DNA from: Paenibacillus sp. JDR-2
Lineage (GTDB): Bacteria > Bacillota > Bacilli > Paenibacillales > Paenibacillaceae
Assembly: GCF_000023585.1 (NCBI RefSeq)
Contig: NC_012914.1
Location: forward strand, 2,495,001-2,559,000
Direction: 5' to 3'
DNA length: 64,000 nt
Shown: positions 34,092 through 43,658 of the stretch, in pieces
How positions within the stretch are numbered: the first letter of the stretch is position 1
How the letters are laid out: each line of letters begins with the position of its first letter
Translations under genes and position numbers: made by a program
The notes under the pieces: generated by a model
The model's input: only the letters and a program-made list of their open reading frames with translations
Databases searched by the model: none
Told to the model about the DNA's origin: nothing

Positions 34092-35708
34092 TTAGTGGTT
34101 TATTACACCAATGCGTTCGCTATTCTCAAAGCTTGCCGTTGTTGACTTCTCCATGTTAAGCAGAGCATAACGGATACTGTCGACAAGCGCTTCCCAGCTT
34201 GCTTCGATAACGTTGCTGGATACGCCTACGGTGCTCCATGTGCTGTCCACATTCGAGGATTCGATGAGAACGCGAACCTTAGCGGCTGTTGCATCCTTTT
34301 CGTCAAATACACGAACTTTATAGTCGGAGAGATGAATTTCTTCGATCTTCGGATAGAACTGCACCAAAGCTTTGCGCAGGGCATTGTCTAGCGCGTTAAC
34401 CGGACCGTTGCCTTCCGCTGCCGTGTAAACCTGTTGACCGTCTACGTTCAGCTTGACGATGGCTTCCGAGTTCATTTGACCTTTCGCGCCGCTCTCAACC
34501 AGAATCTTGAACGACTCAACCTTGAAGACTTCAACCGTTTCGCCAAAGGCTTGGCGGAGAAGAAGCTCAAGGGAAGCGTCTGCGGCTTCGTATTGATAGC
34601 CTTGGTGTTCAAGCTCCTTGATATGATCCATGATCGCTTTGGTCTGCTCGTTGTTGGCATTCACATCCAGTCCAAGCGACTGCGCCTTCGAAATGATATT
34701 CGATTGGCCGGCAAGCTCGGATACCAGAATGCGCTGCTTGTTGCCTACAAGCTCAGGCTGGATATGCTCGTACGTTTTGGAGTCCTTCATGATAGCCGAC
34801 ACGTGAATGCCGCCTTTGTGGGCAAATGCGGCATTGCCGACATAAGCTTGTCCGACCGGCATATTTACGTTCGCAATCTCGCTCACGTAACGGGCAGTGC
34901 CTGTTAGTGTCCGAAGCTTCTCTTCAGGGAGAACGTCGTAACCCATCTTGAGCTGAAGATTCGGAATGATCGAGCAAAGATTTGCGTTGCCGCAGCGTTC
35001 GCCGTAACCGTTAATTGTACCTTGCACCTGACGCGCACCGGCCTGAATGGCTGCCAGGGAGTTAGCCACGGCCAGCTCGCAGTCATTGTGGGTATGTATG
35101 CCGATTGGCGCCGTCAGTTCCTGACGGATGCGGCTGACGATTTCGTGAATTTCACCCGGCAAAGTGCCGCCGTTCGTATCGCAGAGCACCAGCCAGTCCG
35201 CACCGGCTTCCTGGGCTTTGCGCAATACCGCTACAGCGTACTCCGGATTGTTTTTGTAGCCGTCGAAGAAATGCTCGGAATCAAACAATGCCTCCATGCC
35301 TCTTTGCTTCAAGAAAGCGATGGAATCGTAAACCATGGATAAATTCTCTTCCAGCGTAGTCTGCAAAGCCGTATGCACGTGGAAATCCCACGATTTGCCT
35401 ACGAGCGTAGCCGCCGGTACACCGGACTCCGCAATGCGCACGAGGGAAGCATCTTGATCAGCCTGGCTGAATTTACGGCGAGTGCTTCCGAATGCCGTAA
35501 TTTTCGATTGCAGCCTCAAACTCTTAACCCGTTGGAAAAACTCGATATCCTTGCCGTTGCTTCCAGGATTCCCGCCTTCAATATAATGCACGCCGAGAGC
35601 GTCAAGTTTTTGAGCAATTTTGAGCTTATCATCCGCTGACAGGCTGATCCCTTCGCCTTGCGTACCGTCGCGCAGCGTAGTATCAAATATTGTTATCGAT
35701 GTTGTCAT
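34092..35708 (-). CDS. cimA: (R)-citramalate synthase
   Basis: Condenses pyruvate and acetyl-CoA to citramalate, opening the threonine-independent isoleucine route. The HMGL-like barrel shows IFDTTLRDGTQGEG, LCDTNGGTLP and the metal-binding HTHND, followed by GYGERCGNANLCS. The C-terminal 150 residues form the LeuA-type regulatory domain, and the total length of 538 fits CimA rather than 2-isopropylmalate synthase. The gene is transcribed alone, divergent from dinB. Confidence 0.93.
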   Translation of the reverse strand: MTTSITIFDTTLRDGTQGEGISLSADDKLKIAQKLDALGVHYIEGGNPGSNGKDIEFFQRVKSLRLQSKITAFGSTRRKFSQADQDASLVRIAESGVPAATLVGKSWDFHVHTALQTTLEENLSMVYDSIAFLKQRGMEALFDSEHFFDGYKNNPEYAVAVLRKAQEAGADWLVLCDTNGGTLPGEIHEIVSRIRQELTAPIGIHTHNDCELAVANSLAAIQAGARQVQGTINGYGERCGNANLCSIIPNLQLKMGYDVLPEEKLRTLTGTARYVSEIANVNMPVGQAYVGNAAFAHKGGIHVSAIMKDSKTYEHIQPELVGNKQRILVSELAGQSNIISKAQSLGLDVNANNEQTKAIMDHIKELEHQGYQYEAADASLELLLRQAFGETVEVFKVESFKILVESGAKGQMNSEAIVKLNVDGQQVYTAAEGNGPVNALDNALRKALVQFYPKIEEIHLSDYKVRVFDEKDATAAKVRVLIESSNVDSTWSTVGVSSNVIEASWEALVDSIRYALLNMEKSTTASFENSERIGVINH

Positions 35709-35887
35709 AGCCGGGACGCCTCCTTCTTCACTGAACTGATCGCCTACACAAAATATAATTAACTATTATAACACTTGTTGATTAGAATGTAGAGAGGAGC
35801 ACGGAATTTTTTTAACGCTTCCATATGATTTGACGCACCTTCCTGCTGGGCGGTATGCTGGGAGGAGTAGGAAGGTGAATACAGGCT

Positions 35888-37156
35888 ATGGCTGACGTAC
35901 ACAAGGACTATCCGGCCAAAGGGCGCGTCATTCTTCATTTGGATATGAATGCATTCTACTGCTCCGTTCACGAAGCGGAGGAACCAGAGAAATATAAAGG
36001 AAAGCCGACGGCCGTTGCCGGAAGCGTAGAGCTCCGCAAAGGGATAATCGTCACCTGCTCTTATGCCGCTCGAAGCAAAGGAATAAAGACGGGCATGACC
36101 GTTAGGCAGGCGATGCGGATGTGTCCCAATCTAATCATTATTCAGCCCGATTTTGAACTGTACCGCAAATATTCGCGCGGGTTTATGAAGATCGCAAGAG
36201 AGTATACGCCGCTAGTGGAGCCGATCTCGATCGACGAATGTTATATGGATATCACAGGTTCCAAAATTTTCGGTTCGCCTCTTGAAATCGCTGAAGCGCT
36301 GCAAAAGCGGATCGCGGAAGAGTGGACGCTGCCTTGTTCCATAGGCGTCGCGCCTAATAAACTGCTGGCCAAGATGGCTTCCGATATGAAGAAGCCTAAC
36401 GGATTGACCGTATTGCGGCTGCGGGATGTTCCGACTATATTGTGGGATAAACCATGCGATGTGCTGCACGGTCTCGGGAAGAAAACGGCGGATAAGCTGG
36501 AACGGCTGCGTATCCGAACAATCGGTCAGCTCGCGGCTGCAGACGAGGAACTGCTTATTCGCCAGTTCGGAATATACGGCTCGTGGATGAAGTCTGCCGC
36601 TCACGGCATTGATCATTCCGAGGTGCGCGCGGACCGCGAACAAAGCAAATCGATCGGGCACACCACCACGCTGCCTTATGATGTGACGGACAGGGAAGAT
36701 GCCCACCGGATACTGCTGAATCTGGCCGACCAGACGGCCCGCAGGCTGCGGCGGCAGAAGCTGATGGCATCAACGGTCCAGATTACGATCCGGAAGCCGG
36801 ATATGGCTACCATAACGCGTTCCAGCACGCTTCGCGCCCCGACGCATTCCACGGATATGATCTATCATGAAGCCTGCAGGCTGTTTGATGAGCATTGGAA
36901 AGGAAGCGAGCCAGCCCGCCTCCTGGGGGTTACTCTGCAAAATCTGACGGCGGAGGAAGAGACTGCCGTTCAGCTTGATTTGTTCGATTATAAAGAGCAG
37001 CCGCGCAAGGAAGCTTTGACTAAAACCATGGATGTGCTGAGGGACAAATTTGGCGAGAATGCCGTGCTTACGGCGGGTATGCTGGGGGATGATCCGTCCG
37101 TGCTAATCCGCAATAAGCGATTGCGCGGAACTTCTCTCCAAAAGGATGAATTGTAA
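35888..37156 (+). CDS. dinB: DNA polymerase IV (Y family)
   Basis: Translesion polymerase of 422 residues. Catalytic residues lie in ILHLDMNAFYCSVHEAE and SIDECYMDITG; the helix-hairpin-helix region (DVLHGLGKKTADKLERL) and little-finger domain follow. A beta-clamp binding motif QLDLF is present near residue 366. I saw no LexA box (CGAACN4GTTCG) upstream, so SOS control is not evident. ATG 35888 follows GGAAGG. Confidence 0.94.
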   Translation: MADVHKDYPAKGRVILHLDMNAFYCSVHEAEEPEKYKGKPTAVAGSVELRKGIIVTCSYAARSKGIKTGMTVRQAMRMCPNLIIIQPDFELYRKYSRGFMKIAREYTPLVEPISIDECYMDITGSKIFGSPLEIAEALQKRIAEEWTLPCSIGVAPNKLLAKMASDMKKPNGLTVLRLRDVPTILWDKPCDVLHGLGKKTADKLERLRIRTIGQLAAADEELLIRQFGIYGSWMKSAAHGIDHSEVRADREQSKSIGHTTTLPYDVTDREDAHRILLNLADQTARRLRRQKLMASTVQITIRKPDMATITRSSTLRAPTHSTDMIYHEACRLFDEHWKGSEPARLLGVTLQNLTAEEETAVQLDLFDYKEQPRKEALTKTMDVLRDKFGENAVLTAGMLGDDPSVLIRNKRLRGTSLQKDEL

Positions 37157-37177
37157 CAATTGCATAGGCATAGCTTG

Positions 37178-37206
37178 TTGCCAAGGTGGACGGTTTGTTA
37201 TATATT
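37178..37206 (+). promoter_or_regulatory. Promoter of the ferredoxin gene
   Basis: TTGCCA (37178-37183), 17-bp spacer, TATATT (37201-37206). Confidence 0.55.
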
Positions 37207-37244
37207 GATGAGTGAAGGTTCACAATAATTATAGCGAGCGGTAG

Positions 37245-37541
<297 letters not shown>

Positions 37542-37552
37542 GCTGTCATAAT

Positions 37553-37600
37553 AAAACTCCATGCTACTTCAGCTTCCGCTGAGAGCATGGAGTTTTTTTG
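37553..37600. terminator. Bidirectional intrinsic terminator
   Basis: AAAACTCCATGCT / AGCATGGAGTTTT stem with T7, between fer and the convergent small membrane protein gene. Confidence 0.9.
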
Positions 37601-37615
37601 CGCGAATACGTATTG

Positions 37616-37756
37616 CTATTGATTGAGGATGAGGAGGACGGCAACGGCGGCGATAATAACAACCACGATCGAACCGATCCAGGCAAGCGCCTTGATGTTT
37701 ACCTCTTCTTTTGGCTTCTGTTTCATAGCGGGAGCTTTCCGTTTGGCTGTGCTCAT
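37616..37756 (-). CDS. Small single-span membrane protein (46 aa)
   Basis: Starts at ATG 37756 behind GGAAAGG and ends 16 bp before the terminator shared with fer. The first 20 residues are basic and Lys/Pro-rich (MSTAKRKAPAMKQKPKEEVN); residues 23-45 form one membrane helix (ALAWIGSIVVVIIAAVAVLL). By the positive-inside rule the N-terminus faces the cytoplasm. Function unknown. It lies divergent from pyrD. Confidence 0.7.
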   Translation of the reverse strand: MSTAKRKAPAMKQKPKEEVNIKALAWIGSIVVVIIAAVAVLLILNQ

Positions 37757-37928
37757 CGTCAATCAACCTTTCCGTGGAAAAATGAATACTATATACCCAC
37801 ATTGTAAACGGTTTCTTGTTCTGCTGCAATATCCGGAAGGACTTGCCGGCGAGCGCCGCCCTTTTCTTTTTCTTATAAAAAAGATAAACTGTCAGGTAGG
37901 ACAGAAACTTGAAACGGAGTGTGTAATC

Positions 37929-39026
37929 TTGCTTTATTCTTCTATTCTTAAACCGGTATTTTTCCAAATGGATCCCGAAAAGGCTCATCATCTCGTCATT
38001 GACGGCCTGCATACAGCCGGACGCGTTCCGGGCATGAATAACATGCTGCATGCCATGTACGGAGTGGCCGATTCGCCTGAGCTTGCGGTAGATCTATTCG
38101 GCATTCATTTCCCTCATCCGGTTGGACTTGCTGCAGGGCTGGACAAGAACGGCGTAGCCGCAGACGGCTTCTCCAGCATTGGCTTCGGATTTGCGGAAGT
38201 AGGAACGGTAACGCCAAAAGGACAGCCGGGAAACGAACTGCCGAGGCTCTTCCGTCTACCTTCCGACGAAGCTCTTATTAACCGGATGGGCTTTAATAAC
38301 GAAGGCGCGGAGGCGATGGCCCGTGAGTTGTCGCAGCGCAAGATTAACCGGATCCCGATTGCCGTTAACGTCGGTAAAAATAAAGCAACACCTAATGAAC
38401 GGGCTCACGAAGATTACCGTTCCTGCATACAAGTGTTATATCCGTATGGCGATTTCTTTGTCGTCAACATCAGTTCCCCGAACACGCCGGATCTGCGCGC
38501 GCTGCAGCATGGCGATGAGCTGCGCACGCTTCTTGGCGAAGTGTTGGAGGAGATCGGGCTTCAGGCGTCGAAATTAGGTAGTAAAGCAAAGCCGGTTCTG
38601 GTGAAGATTGCTCCTGATATGACGGACGAGCAGCTTGAGCTTACCGTCTCGACGATTAAAGACAGCGGTGTAGCGGGCATAATTGCATCAAATACGACGA
38701 TTACAAGGGAAGGGCTAAAGCATCCTAATGCCAAGGAAACGGGTGGACTTAGCGGAGCGCCGCTGCGCGAGCGCTCGACCGAGGTTATTAGGTCAGTATA
38801 CCGGCTGACGGAAGGCAAGCTTCCGATAATCGGATCGGGCGGAATTTTTACGGCGGATGACGCATACGATAAAATCCGCGCCGGAGCCTCGCTCGTCGAA
38901 ATCTACACCGCTTTGATCTATAAAGGTCCAGGAGTACTCCGCGAACTGACGAACGGCTTAAAAGAACGATTGCGTAAAGACGGCTACCGTAACGTATCGG
39001 AGGCAGTGGGCGCAGATCATCGATAG
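37929..39026 (+). CDS. pyrD: Dihydroorotate dehydrogenase (quinone), class 2
   Basis: Oxidises dihydroorotate to orotate in pyrimidine synthesis and passes electrons to quinone. The class 2 features are present: an N-terminal membrane-associating helix (SILKPVFFQMDPEKAHHLVIDGLH), FMN-binding GLAAGLDKNG, the catalytic-Ser segment FVVNISSPNTPDLR and GGIFTADDAYDKIRAGASLVEIYT. I start at TTG 37929 behind GGAG; a longer frame to 37623 has no family content. It stands apart from any pyr operon and is followed by the alarmone synthetase gene after 17 bp. Confidence 0.94.
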   Translation: MLYSSILKPVFFQMDPEKAHHLVIDGLHTAGRVPGMNNMLHAMYGVADSPELAVDLFGIHFPHPVGLAAGLDKNGVAADGFSSIGFGFAEVGTVTPKGQPGNELPRLFRLPSDEALINRMGFNNEGAEAMARELSQRKINRIPIAVNVGKNKATPNERAHEDYRSCIQVLYPYGDFFVVNISSPNTPDLRALQHGDELRTLLGEVLEEIGLQASKLGSKAKPVLVKIAPDMTDEQLELTVSTIKDSGVAGIIASNTTITREGLKHPNAKETGGLSGAPLRERSTEVIRSVYRLTEGKLPIIGSGGIFTADDAYDKIRAGASLVEIYTALIYKGPGVLRELTNGLKERLRKDGYRNVSEAVGADHR

Positions 39027-39043
39027 GAACAGGAGGCGGCCGG

Positions 39044-39850
39044 ATGGATGGAAGAGATTGGAATCTTTTTTTACAGCCTTATGAGCAAGCAGTTGAAGAA
39101 TTGAAAGTGAAGTTAAAGACGATGCGGGTCGAGCTTAAGATGCGTGAGGCGTATGCTCCGATCGAGTTCGTTACCGGTCGTGTTAAAAAAGTATCAAGCA
39201 TACTGGAGAAAGCAAGACGGCTCAGCGTGCCCGCCGATCAGCTGGAAAAAGGCATCGAGGATATCGCGGGTATCCGGATCATGTGCCAGTTCGTAGACGA
39301 TATTCACCGTGTTGCCGGATTTATCCGCACCCGGAAGGATTTGAAGCTTGTCTACGAGAAGGACTACATTACGAATTACAAAGACAGCGGCTACCGCAGC
39401 TACCATATGATTGTGGAATATCCGGTACAAACAGCGCTTGGCCAAAAATTCGTGCTCGCCGAGATTCAGATTCGCACGCTTGCGATGAATTTCTGGGCTA
39501 CGATTGAGCATTCGCTGAATTATAAATATAAGGAAAGCTTGCCGGATGAGGTTCGCGAGCGGTTGAAGAAAGCAGCCGAAGCGGCTTTTCTGCTGGATAC
39601 GGAGATGTCGAGCATCCGCCATGAAATTCTGGATGCGCAGCGCGATTTCGAGGAGCGCTCCAACGTTGTCTCCACCGTGCTTAGCTCCATTCAGGATTTG
39701 TATTTCTATCACCGTGTAAGAGAAGCGGCGCAGTTCCAGATGAAATTCAACGAGCTGTTTGAGCAGGAGGATTTGTATGGTCTCAAGCAGCTGTCGGTTG
39801 ATATTGAAGCGGCGATCCTTCGTGCGAAGAAAGGCAACCATACTAGCTAA
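39044..39850 (+). CDS. sasB: Small alarmone synthetase (SasB/RelQ, YjbM type)
   Basis: Single-domain (p)ppGpp synthetase without hydrolase or regulatory domains. Close to B. subtilis YjbM: WNLFLQPYEQAVEELKVKLK, PIEFVTGRVKKVSSILEKARR, DIAGIRIMCQFVDDI, DSGYRSYHMIVEYPV and EIQIRTLAMNFWATIEHSLNYKY. Its 268 residues exceed the usual 211 by a helical C-terminal extension of about 55 residues (from ERSNVVSTVLSSIQD). Ribosome-binding site AGGAGGCGG precedes the ATG. Cotranscription with pyrD would link nucleotide synthesis and stringent control. Confidence 0.92.
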   Translation: MDGRDWNLFLQPYEQAVEELKVKLKTMRVELKMREAYAPIEFVTGRVKKVSSILEKARRLSVPADQLEKGIEDIAGIRIMCQFVDDIHRVAGFIRTRKDLKLVYEKDYITNYKDSGYRSYHMIVEYPVQTALGQKFVLAEIQIRTLAMNFWATIEHSLNYKYKESLPDEVRERLKKAAEAAFLLDTEMSSIRHEILDAQRDFEERSNVVSTVLSSIQDLYFYHRVREAAQFQMKFNELFEQEDLYGLKQLSVDIEAAILRAKKGNHTS

Positions 39851-39863
39851 GGATCACAATCGT

Positions 39864-39907
39864 TAATCCCGCGAACTGCTTATATAGGCAGGACGCGGGA
39901 TTTTTTC
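39864..39907 (+). terminator. Intrinsic terminator of sasB
   Basis: AATCCCGCG / CGCGGGATT stem with inner CTGC/GCAG pairing, followed by T6. Confidence 0.9.
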
Positions 39908-39918
39908 TGCGCTGCGAT

Positions 39919-39985
39919 TTGACAAAACCTTGCATACATCCTATCTTAACGTTGTAAGGTTAACGATAAACAAAAGAGTTAACGG
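39919..39985 (+). promoter_or_regulatory. Promoter and probable operator of the LacI-family gene
   Basis: TTGACA (39919-39924), 17-bp spacer, TATCTT (39942-39947). Downstream at 39960-39984 stands TTAACGATAA followed by AGTTAAC, similar to CGATAA...AGTTAA at 41111-41134 before the epimerase gene, so this is a candidate shared operator. Confidence 0.55.
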
Positions 39986-39999
39986 CCGGAGGGCATAAC

Positions 40000-41007
40000 A
40001 TGCAGCAAAATCATGTAACCATGAGGGATATCGCTAACAGGTTGGGCGTCAGCAGCGTAACCGTCTCAAAAGCGTTAAGCGACAAAGAAGGGGTTAGCGA
40101 CGAGCTCAAGCAGAAGATCAAGGAGATTGCCCAGGAAATGGGCTACCGGCTCAATACGGCGGCAAAGGCGATGAAGGAAGGCTTGTCGTACAATATTGGC
40201 GTGGTAATCGCGGAGCGGTATGCCAGCGTAACGCAGTCTTTTTACCTTCAATTTTATCAGTTTCTGTCTGGTGCACTGGAAGAAGAGCATTATTCCGGCA
40301 TCCTTCATATGTTGAGCGAGGAAGATGAGGAGCAGTTAGTTCTGCCAAGGATTTATCACGACCGGAAGGCAGACGGTTTTATTATATTAGGCCAGATCAA
40401 TAATGCTTACATTTCGGCGTTTAACGAAACCGGGATCCCTCTCGTGTTTCTGGATTTTTATACGGACCGGACGGAACTGGATTACGTCATTACGGATAAT
40501 TTCTACGGCATGTACGAGATGACCAATTATTTGATCGCAAGCGGCCACCGTGATTTTGCGTTTGTCGGCAATGTGCATGCCACCAGTAGTATACAAGACC
40601 GTTTTCTAGGCTATTACAAATCTCTGCTTGAGCACCGTATACCGCTGCGGCAGGAATATATCCTTAATGACCGGGATGAGAGGGGCAATTTATTGGAAGT
40701 CGAAATTCCGGAGACGATACCAACCGCTTTTGTCTGCAATTGCGACCAGGTAGCTTATATGCTGATCACTACGCTGCGCAAACGGGGGATTCGGGTGCCG
40801 GAAGACTGCTCGGTCGTTGGCTTTGACAACGATATATATGCTTCGCTTGCGGAACCGGCGCTGACGACGGTGGAAGTGGACCGGAAAGAAATGGCTAAAG
40901 CAGCGGTGTACAAGCTGTTAAGTAAAATCAAGACTAATTCATCCGGCAACGGCAGAATGCTTATTAGAGGGAAGATGATATACCGGGAGTCAGTAAGACC
41001 AATTTAA
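40000..41007 (+). CDS. LacI-family transcriptional regulator
   Basis: Helix-turn-helix MRDIANRLGVSSVTVSKALSDKEGVSDELKQKI and hinge helix (LNTAAKAMKEG), then a sugar-binding domain (NIGVVIAERY, ADGFIILGQIN, CSVVGFDNDIYASLAEPALTTVEVDRKEMAKAA). Length 335 is normal. It is placed directly upstream of the mannobiose-type operon and probably represses it until an oligosaccharide binds. Sharing of an upstream motif with the operon supports this. Confidence 0.92.
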   Translation: MQQNHVTMRDIANRLGVSSVTVSKALSDKEGVSDELKQKIKEIAQEMGYRLNTAAKAMKEGLSYNIGVVIAERYASVTQSFYLQFYQFLSGALEEEHYSGILHMLSEEDEEQLVLPRIYHDRKADGFIILGQINNAYISAFNETGIPLVFLDFYTDRTELDYVITDNFYGMYEMTNYLIASGHRDFAFVGNVHATSSIQDRFLGYYKSLLEHRIPLRQEYILNDRDERGNLLEVEIPETIPTAFVCNCDQVAYMLITTLRKRGIRVPEDCSVVGFDNDIYASLAEPALTTVEVDRKEMAKAAVYKLLSKIKTNSSGNGRMLIRGKMIYRESVRPI

Positions 41008-41029
41008 TTCCATATATCTAATAAACTCG

Positions 41030-41067
41030 AAACATGAAGTGGGGAAACTCGCTTCATGTTTTTTTAT
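41030..41067 (+). terminator. Intrinsic terminator of the LacI-family gene
   Basis: AAACATGAAG / CTTCATGTTT stem with T7. Confidence 0.85.
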
Positions 41068-41134
41068 TGACGGAGATGAAGTTCCCTTATACAATATTTT
41101 CTGTAACCTAATCGATAACTTAATTTTAGTTAAT
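41067..41134 (+). promoter_or_regulatory. Promoter and operator of the mannobiose operon
   Basis: TTGACG (41067-41072), 17-bp spacer, TACAAT (41090-41095), then at about 41107-41134 TAATCGATAACTTAATTTT followed by AGTTAA, resembling the motif before the regulator gene. Confidence 0.55.
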
Positions 41135-41170
41135 GGGATTTATCTTTAGGAAAAGGGAGAGTTGACTATA

Positions 41171-42388
41171 TTGGAACAGCTTGATTTAAGACGCTGGCAG
41201 ATGGAAATGGAGAGCGAGTTGAAGGATAACATTCTTTCCTTTTGGATGAAGCATTCGCTAGATGAGCGGGATGGCGGCTTTGTTGGCCAGATGACTAACG
41301 ATCTTCAAGTCAATGAGACGGCAGACAAGTCGCTTGTCCTGAATGCCAGGCTTTTATGGACCTATGCCTCTGCTTACCGGAAGTACAGGGAACCCGGCTA
41401 CTTGAGGATGGCCGAACGAGCCTATCATTATCTAATTTCGAACTTCCAAGACAGGGTTAACGGAGGATACTATTGGCTGCTGAATGATAAGGGAGAGCAG
41501 ATCCAAACGAAAAAACAGATCTATGGGCAAGCTTTCGTTATTTATGCGCTATCGGAATTCGTGCGTGCATGTCCCGATGAGAAGGTGCTGCAAGAAGCGG
41601 TTCGGCTATTCGGGCTGATCGAACGATATAGCTATGATTCCAAGCACAAAGGATACATTGAAGCGCTTGGCAGCAATTGGGAGGCTACCGAGGATCTGAG
41701 CCTCAGCAATACGGATTTGAATGAAAAAAAGTCCATGAATACGCATCTGCATGTGCTTGAAGCTTATACGAATTTGTACCGGGTATGGCCGTCTGAGCAG
41801 CTTAAGGAAAAGCAGAAGGAGCTTATTGGCACGATGCTGGATCATATCGTGGATTTGCAGTCCGGTCATTTCAAGCTGTTCTTTGATGAACGGTGGAATT
41901 CCAAGTCGGATGAAATCTCTTACGGACATGACATTGAGGGCAGCTGGCTGCTTATGGAGGCGGCAGAGGTGCTGGCCGATGAGGAAGTGATCAGCCGTAC
42001 AGAGACGATAGCGATTGCTATGGCACAAGCCGTCTATGAAGAAGGAGTGGATGAGGACGGCGCGGTAGTTAACGAGGCGGATCCGCAGGGCTGGACGGAC
42101 ACCGATAAAATCTGGTGGCCGCAGGCGGAGGCGGTCGTAGGATTTCTGAATGCCTATCAGCATACGGGCAAGAAGCATTTTCTGCAGGCTGCTTACCGCA
42201 CATGGAATTTTATAGATCGATACATTGTAGACAAAACAAACGGAGAATGGTTCTGGAAAGTAAACAGGGCGGGAGAGCCTGGCATTGCGGAGATGAAGAT
42301 CGATCCGTGGAAATGCCCGTATCATAATGGCCGGATGGGCCTGGAAGTGCTGGAGAGACTGGAGAAGCTGACCGTACGATCAAATTAG
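41171..42388 (+). CDS. Cellobiose/mannobiose 2-epimerase (AGE family)
   Basis: An alpha/alpha-barrel epimerase of about 405 residues. Conserved pieces visible are [43 protein letters not shown] (catalytic His), [11 protein letters not shown] (catalytic His) and [16 protein letters not shown]. With a GH130 phosphorylase next in line it most likely converts beta-1,4-mannobiose to mannosyl-glucose. I favour TTG 41171 over TTG 41162, which lies only two bases from GGGAG. Confidence 0.9.
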   Translation: MEQLDLRRWQMEMESELKDNILSFWMKHSLDERDGGFVGQMTNDLQVNETADKSLVLNARLLWTYASAYRKYREPGYLRMAERAYHYLISNFQDRVNGGYYWLLNDKGEQIQTKKQIYGQAFVIYALSEFVRACPDEKVLQEAVRLFGLIERYSYDSKHKGYIEALGSNWEATEDLSLSNTDLNEKKSMNTHLHVLEAYTNLYRVWPSEQLKEKQKELIGTMLDHIVDLQSGHFKLFFDERWNSKSDEISYGHDIEGSWLLMEAAEVLADEEVISRTETIAIAMAQAVYEEGVDEDGAVVNEADPQGWTDTDKIWWPQAEAVVGFLNAYQHTGKKHFLQAAYRTWNFIDRYIVDKTNGEWFWKVNRAGEPGIAEMKIDPWKCPYHNGRMGLEVLERLEKLTVRSN

Positions 42389-42408
42389 GGGAAAGGGGCT
42401 TATACAAG

Positions 42409-43617
42409 ATGAATAAAACAATTTTTTTAGAAAAATTAAAACGGCTGCATGCGGAGCACCGGGAGCTTCTAAATCGGCCAAACACACCTGCTGATGGCGG
42501 CAACGGAATTTACGACCGATATACATACCCGGTTGTTACGGCAGCTCATGCGCCGGTTTATTGGAGGTATGATCTTAATCCGGAGTCAAATCCCCATCTC
42601 ATGGAGAGGATTGGCGTGAATGCAGCATTGAATCCCGGGGCAATTGAACTAAACGGAATGTTTTATTTGGTTGTCCGGGTTGAAGGGCATGACCGCAAAT
42701 CATTCTTTGCGGTTGCGGAGAGCGCTAACGGAATTGACGGATTCCGGTTCTGGGATTATCCGATTGTGATGCCGGAGACGGATATTCCGGATGTGAACGT
42801 ATACGACATGCGGCTGACTAAGCATGAGGACGGATGGATCTACGGCGTATTCTGCACGGAACGGAAGGATCCCGAAGCGAAGCAAGGAGACACTTCCAGT
42901 GCCGTCGCAAGCGCGGGCATTGCAAGAACGAGGGATCTGAAGGTATGGGAACGGCTGGATGATCTTCGGACCCCTTCTCCCCAACAGCGCAACGTTGTGC
43001 TTCATCCCGAATTCGTGAGTGGCAAGTATGCTTTCTACACAAGGCCGCAAGATGGGTTTATTGACGCCGGATCCGGCGGAGGTATCGGTTGGGGCTTGTC
43101 AACTAGCATCGAGCATGCGACTATTGAGTTGGAAACGATAGTGGATGAGAAAAAATACCATACCATCAAGGAAGTGAAGAACGGACAAGGTGCGGCCCCG
43201 ATCAAGACAGATATAGGGTGGCTGCATATTGCCCATGGGGTTCGGAATACGGCAGCAGGACTGCGTTATGTGATCTACGCGTTTATGACGGATTTGAATG
43301 ATCCTAGCAAGGTGATTTATGCGCCTGGAGGCCACTTGATTGCACCGGATGGGGAAGAGCGGGTTGGAGATGTTTCGAATGTCGTCTTTACGAACGGGCT
43401 AATCGCAAGAGACAACGGCGAGGTGTACATTTATTATGCTTCCTCGGATACGCGCTGTCATGTAGCGGTTACTACCGTTCAGAAGCTCATCGATTACGTT
43501 GTGCATACGCCTGCAGATCCGCTTCGTTCCTATGCTTGCGTGCAGCAGCGCAGCGAGTTGATCGCCAACAATCTGAAGCTCATGGAGCGTCCCGACTTCA
43601 GCTTTCTTAACGAATGA
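42409..43617 (+). CDS. GH130 phosphorylase, probably 4-O-beta-D-mannosyl-D-glucose phosphorylase
   Basis: A 402-residue five-bladed beta-propeller phosphorylase. Family GH130 features include [37 protein letters not shown] (catalytic Asp) and [19 protein letters not shown]. The long N-terminus and the epimerase partner point to subfamily 1, which splits mannosyl-glucose with phosphate into mannose-1-phosphate and glucose. Together with the epimerase this is the known cytoplasmic route for mannan-derived disaccharides. Twenty bases separate the two genes. Confidence 0.9.
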   Translation: MNKTIFLEKLKRLHAEHRELLNRPNTPADGGNGIYDRYTYPVVTAAHAPVYWRYDLNPESNPHLMERIGVNAALNPGAIELNGMFYLVVRVEGHDRKSFFAVAESANGIDGFRFWDYPIVMPETDIPDVNVYDMRLTKHEDGWIYGVFCTERKDPEAKQGDTSSAVASAGIARTRDLKVWERLDDLRTPSPQQRNVVLHPEFVSGKYAFYTRPQDGFIDAGSGGGIGWGLSTSIEHATIELETIVDEKKYHTIKEVKNGQGAAPIKTDIGWLHIAHGVRNTAAGLRYVIYAFMTDLNDPSKVIYAPGGHLIAPDGEERVGDVSNVVFTNGLIARDNGEVYIYYASSDTRCHVAVTTVQKLIDYVVHTPADPLRSYACVQQRSELIANNLKLMERPDFSFLNE

Positions 43618-43658
43618 AGTCCTGAAGCAGTCAGGGCTAAAAGAAAGGGATATGATCT

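Noticed and set aside
35709..35887. LexA box between cimA and dinB
   Set aside because: No CGAAC-N4-GTTCG-like sequence was found in the divergent control region.
37623..37928. N-terminal extension of PyrD
   Set aside because: It overlaps a convincing small gene on the other strand and lacks class 2 PyrD features; TTG 37929 fits the family.
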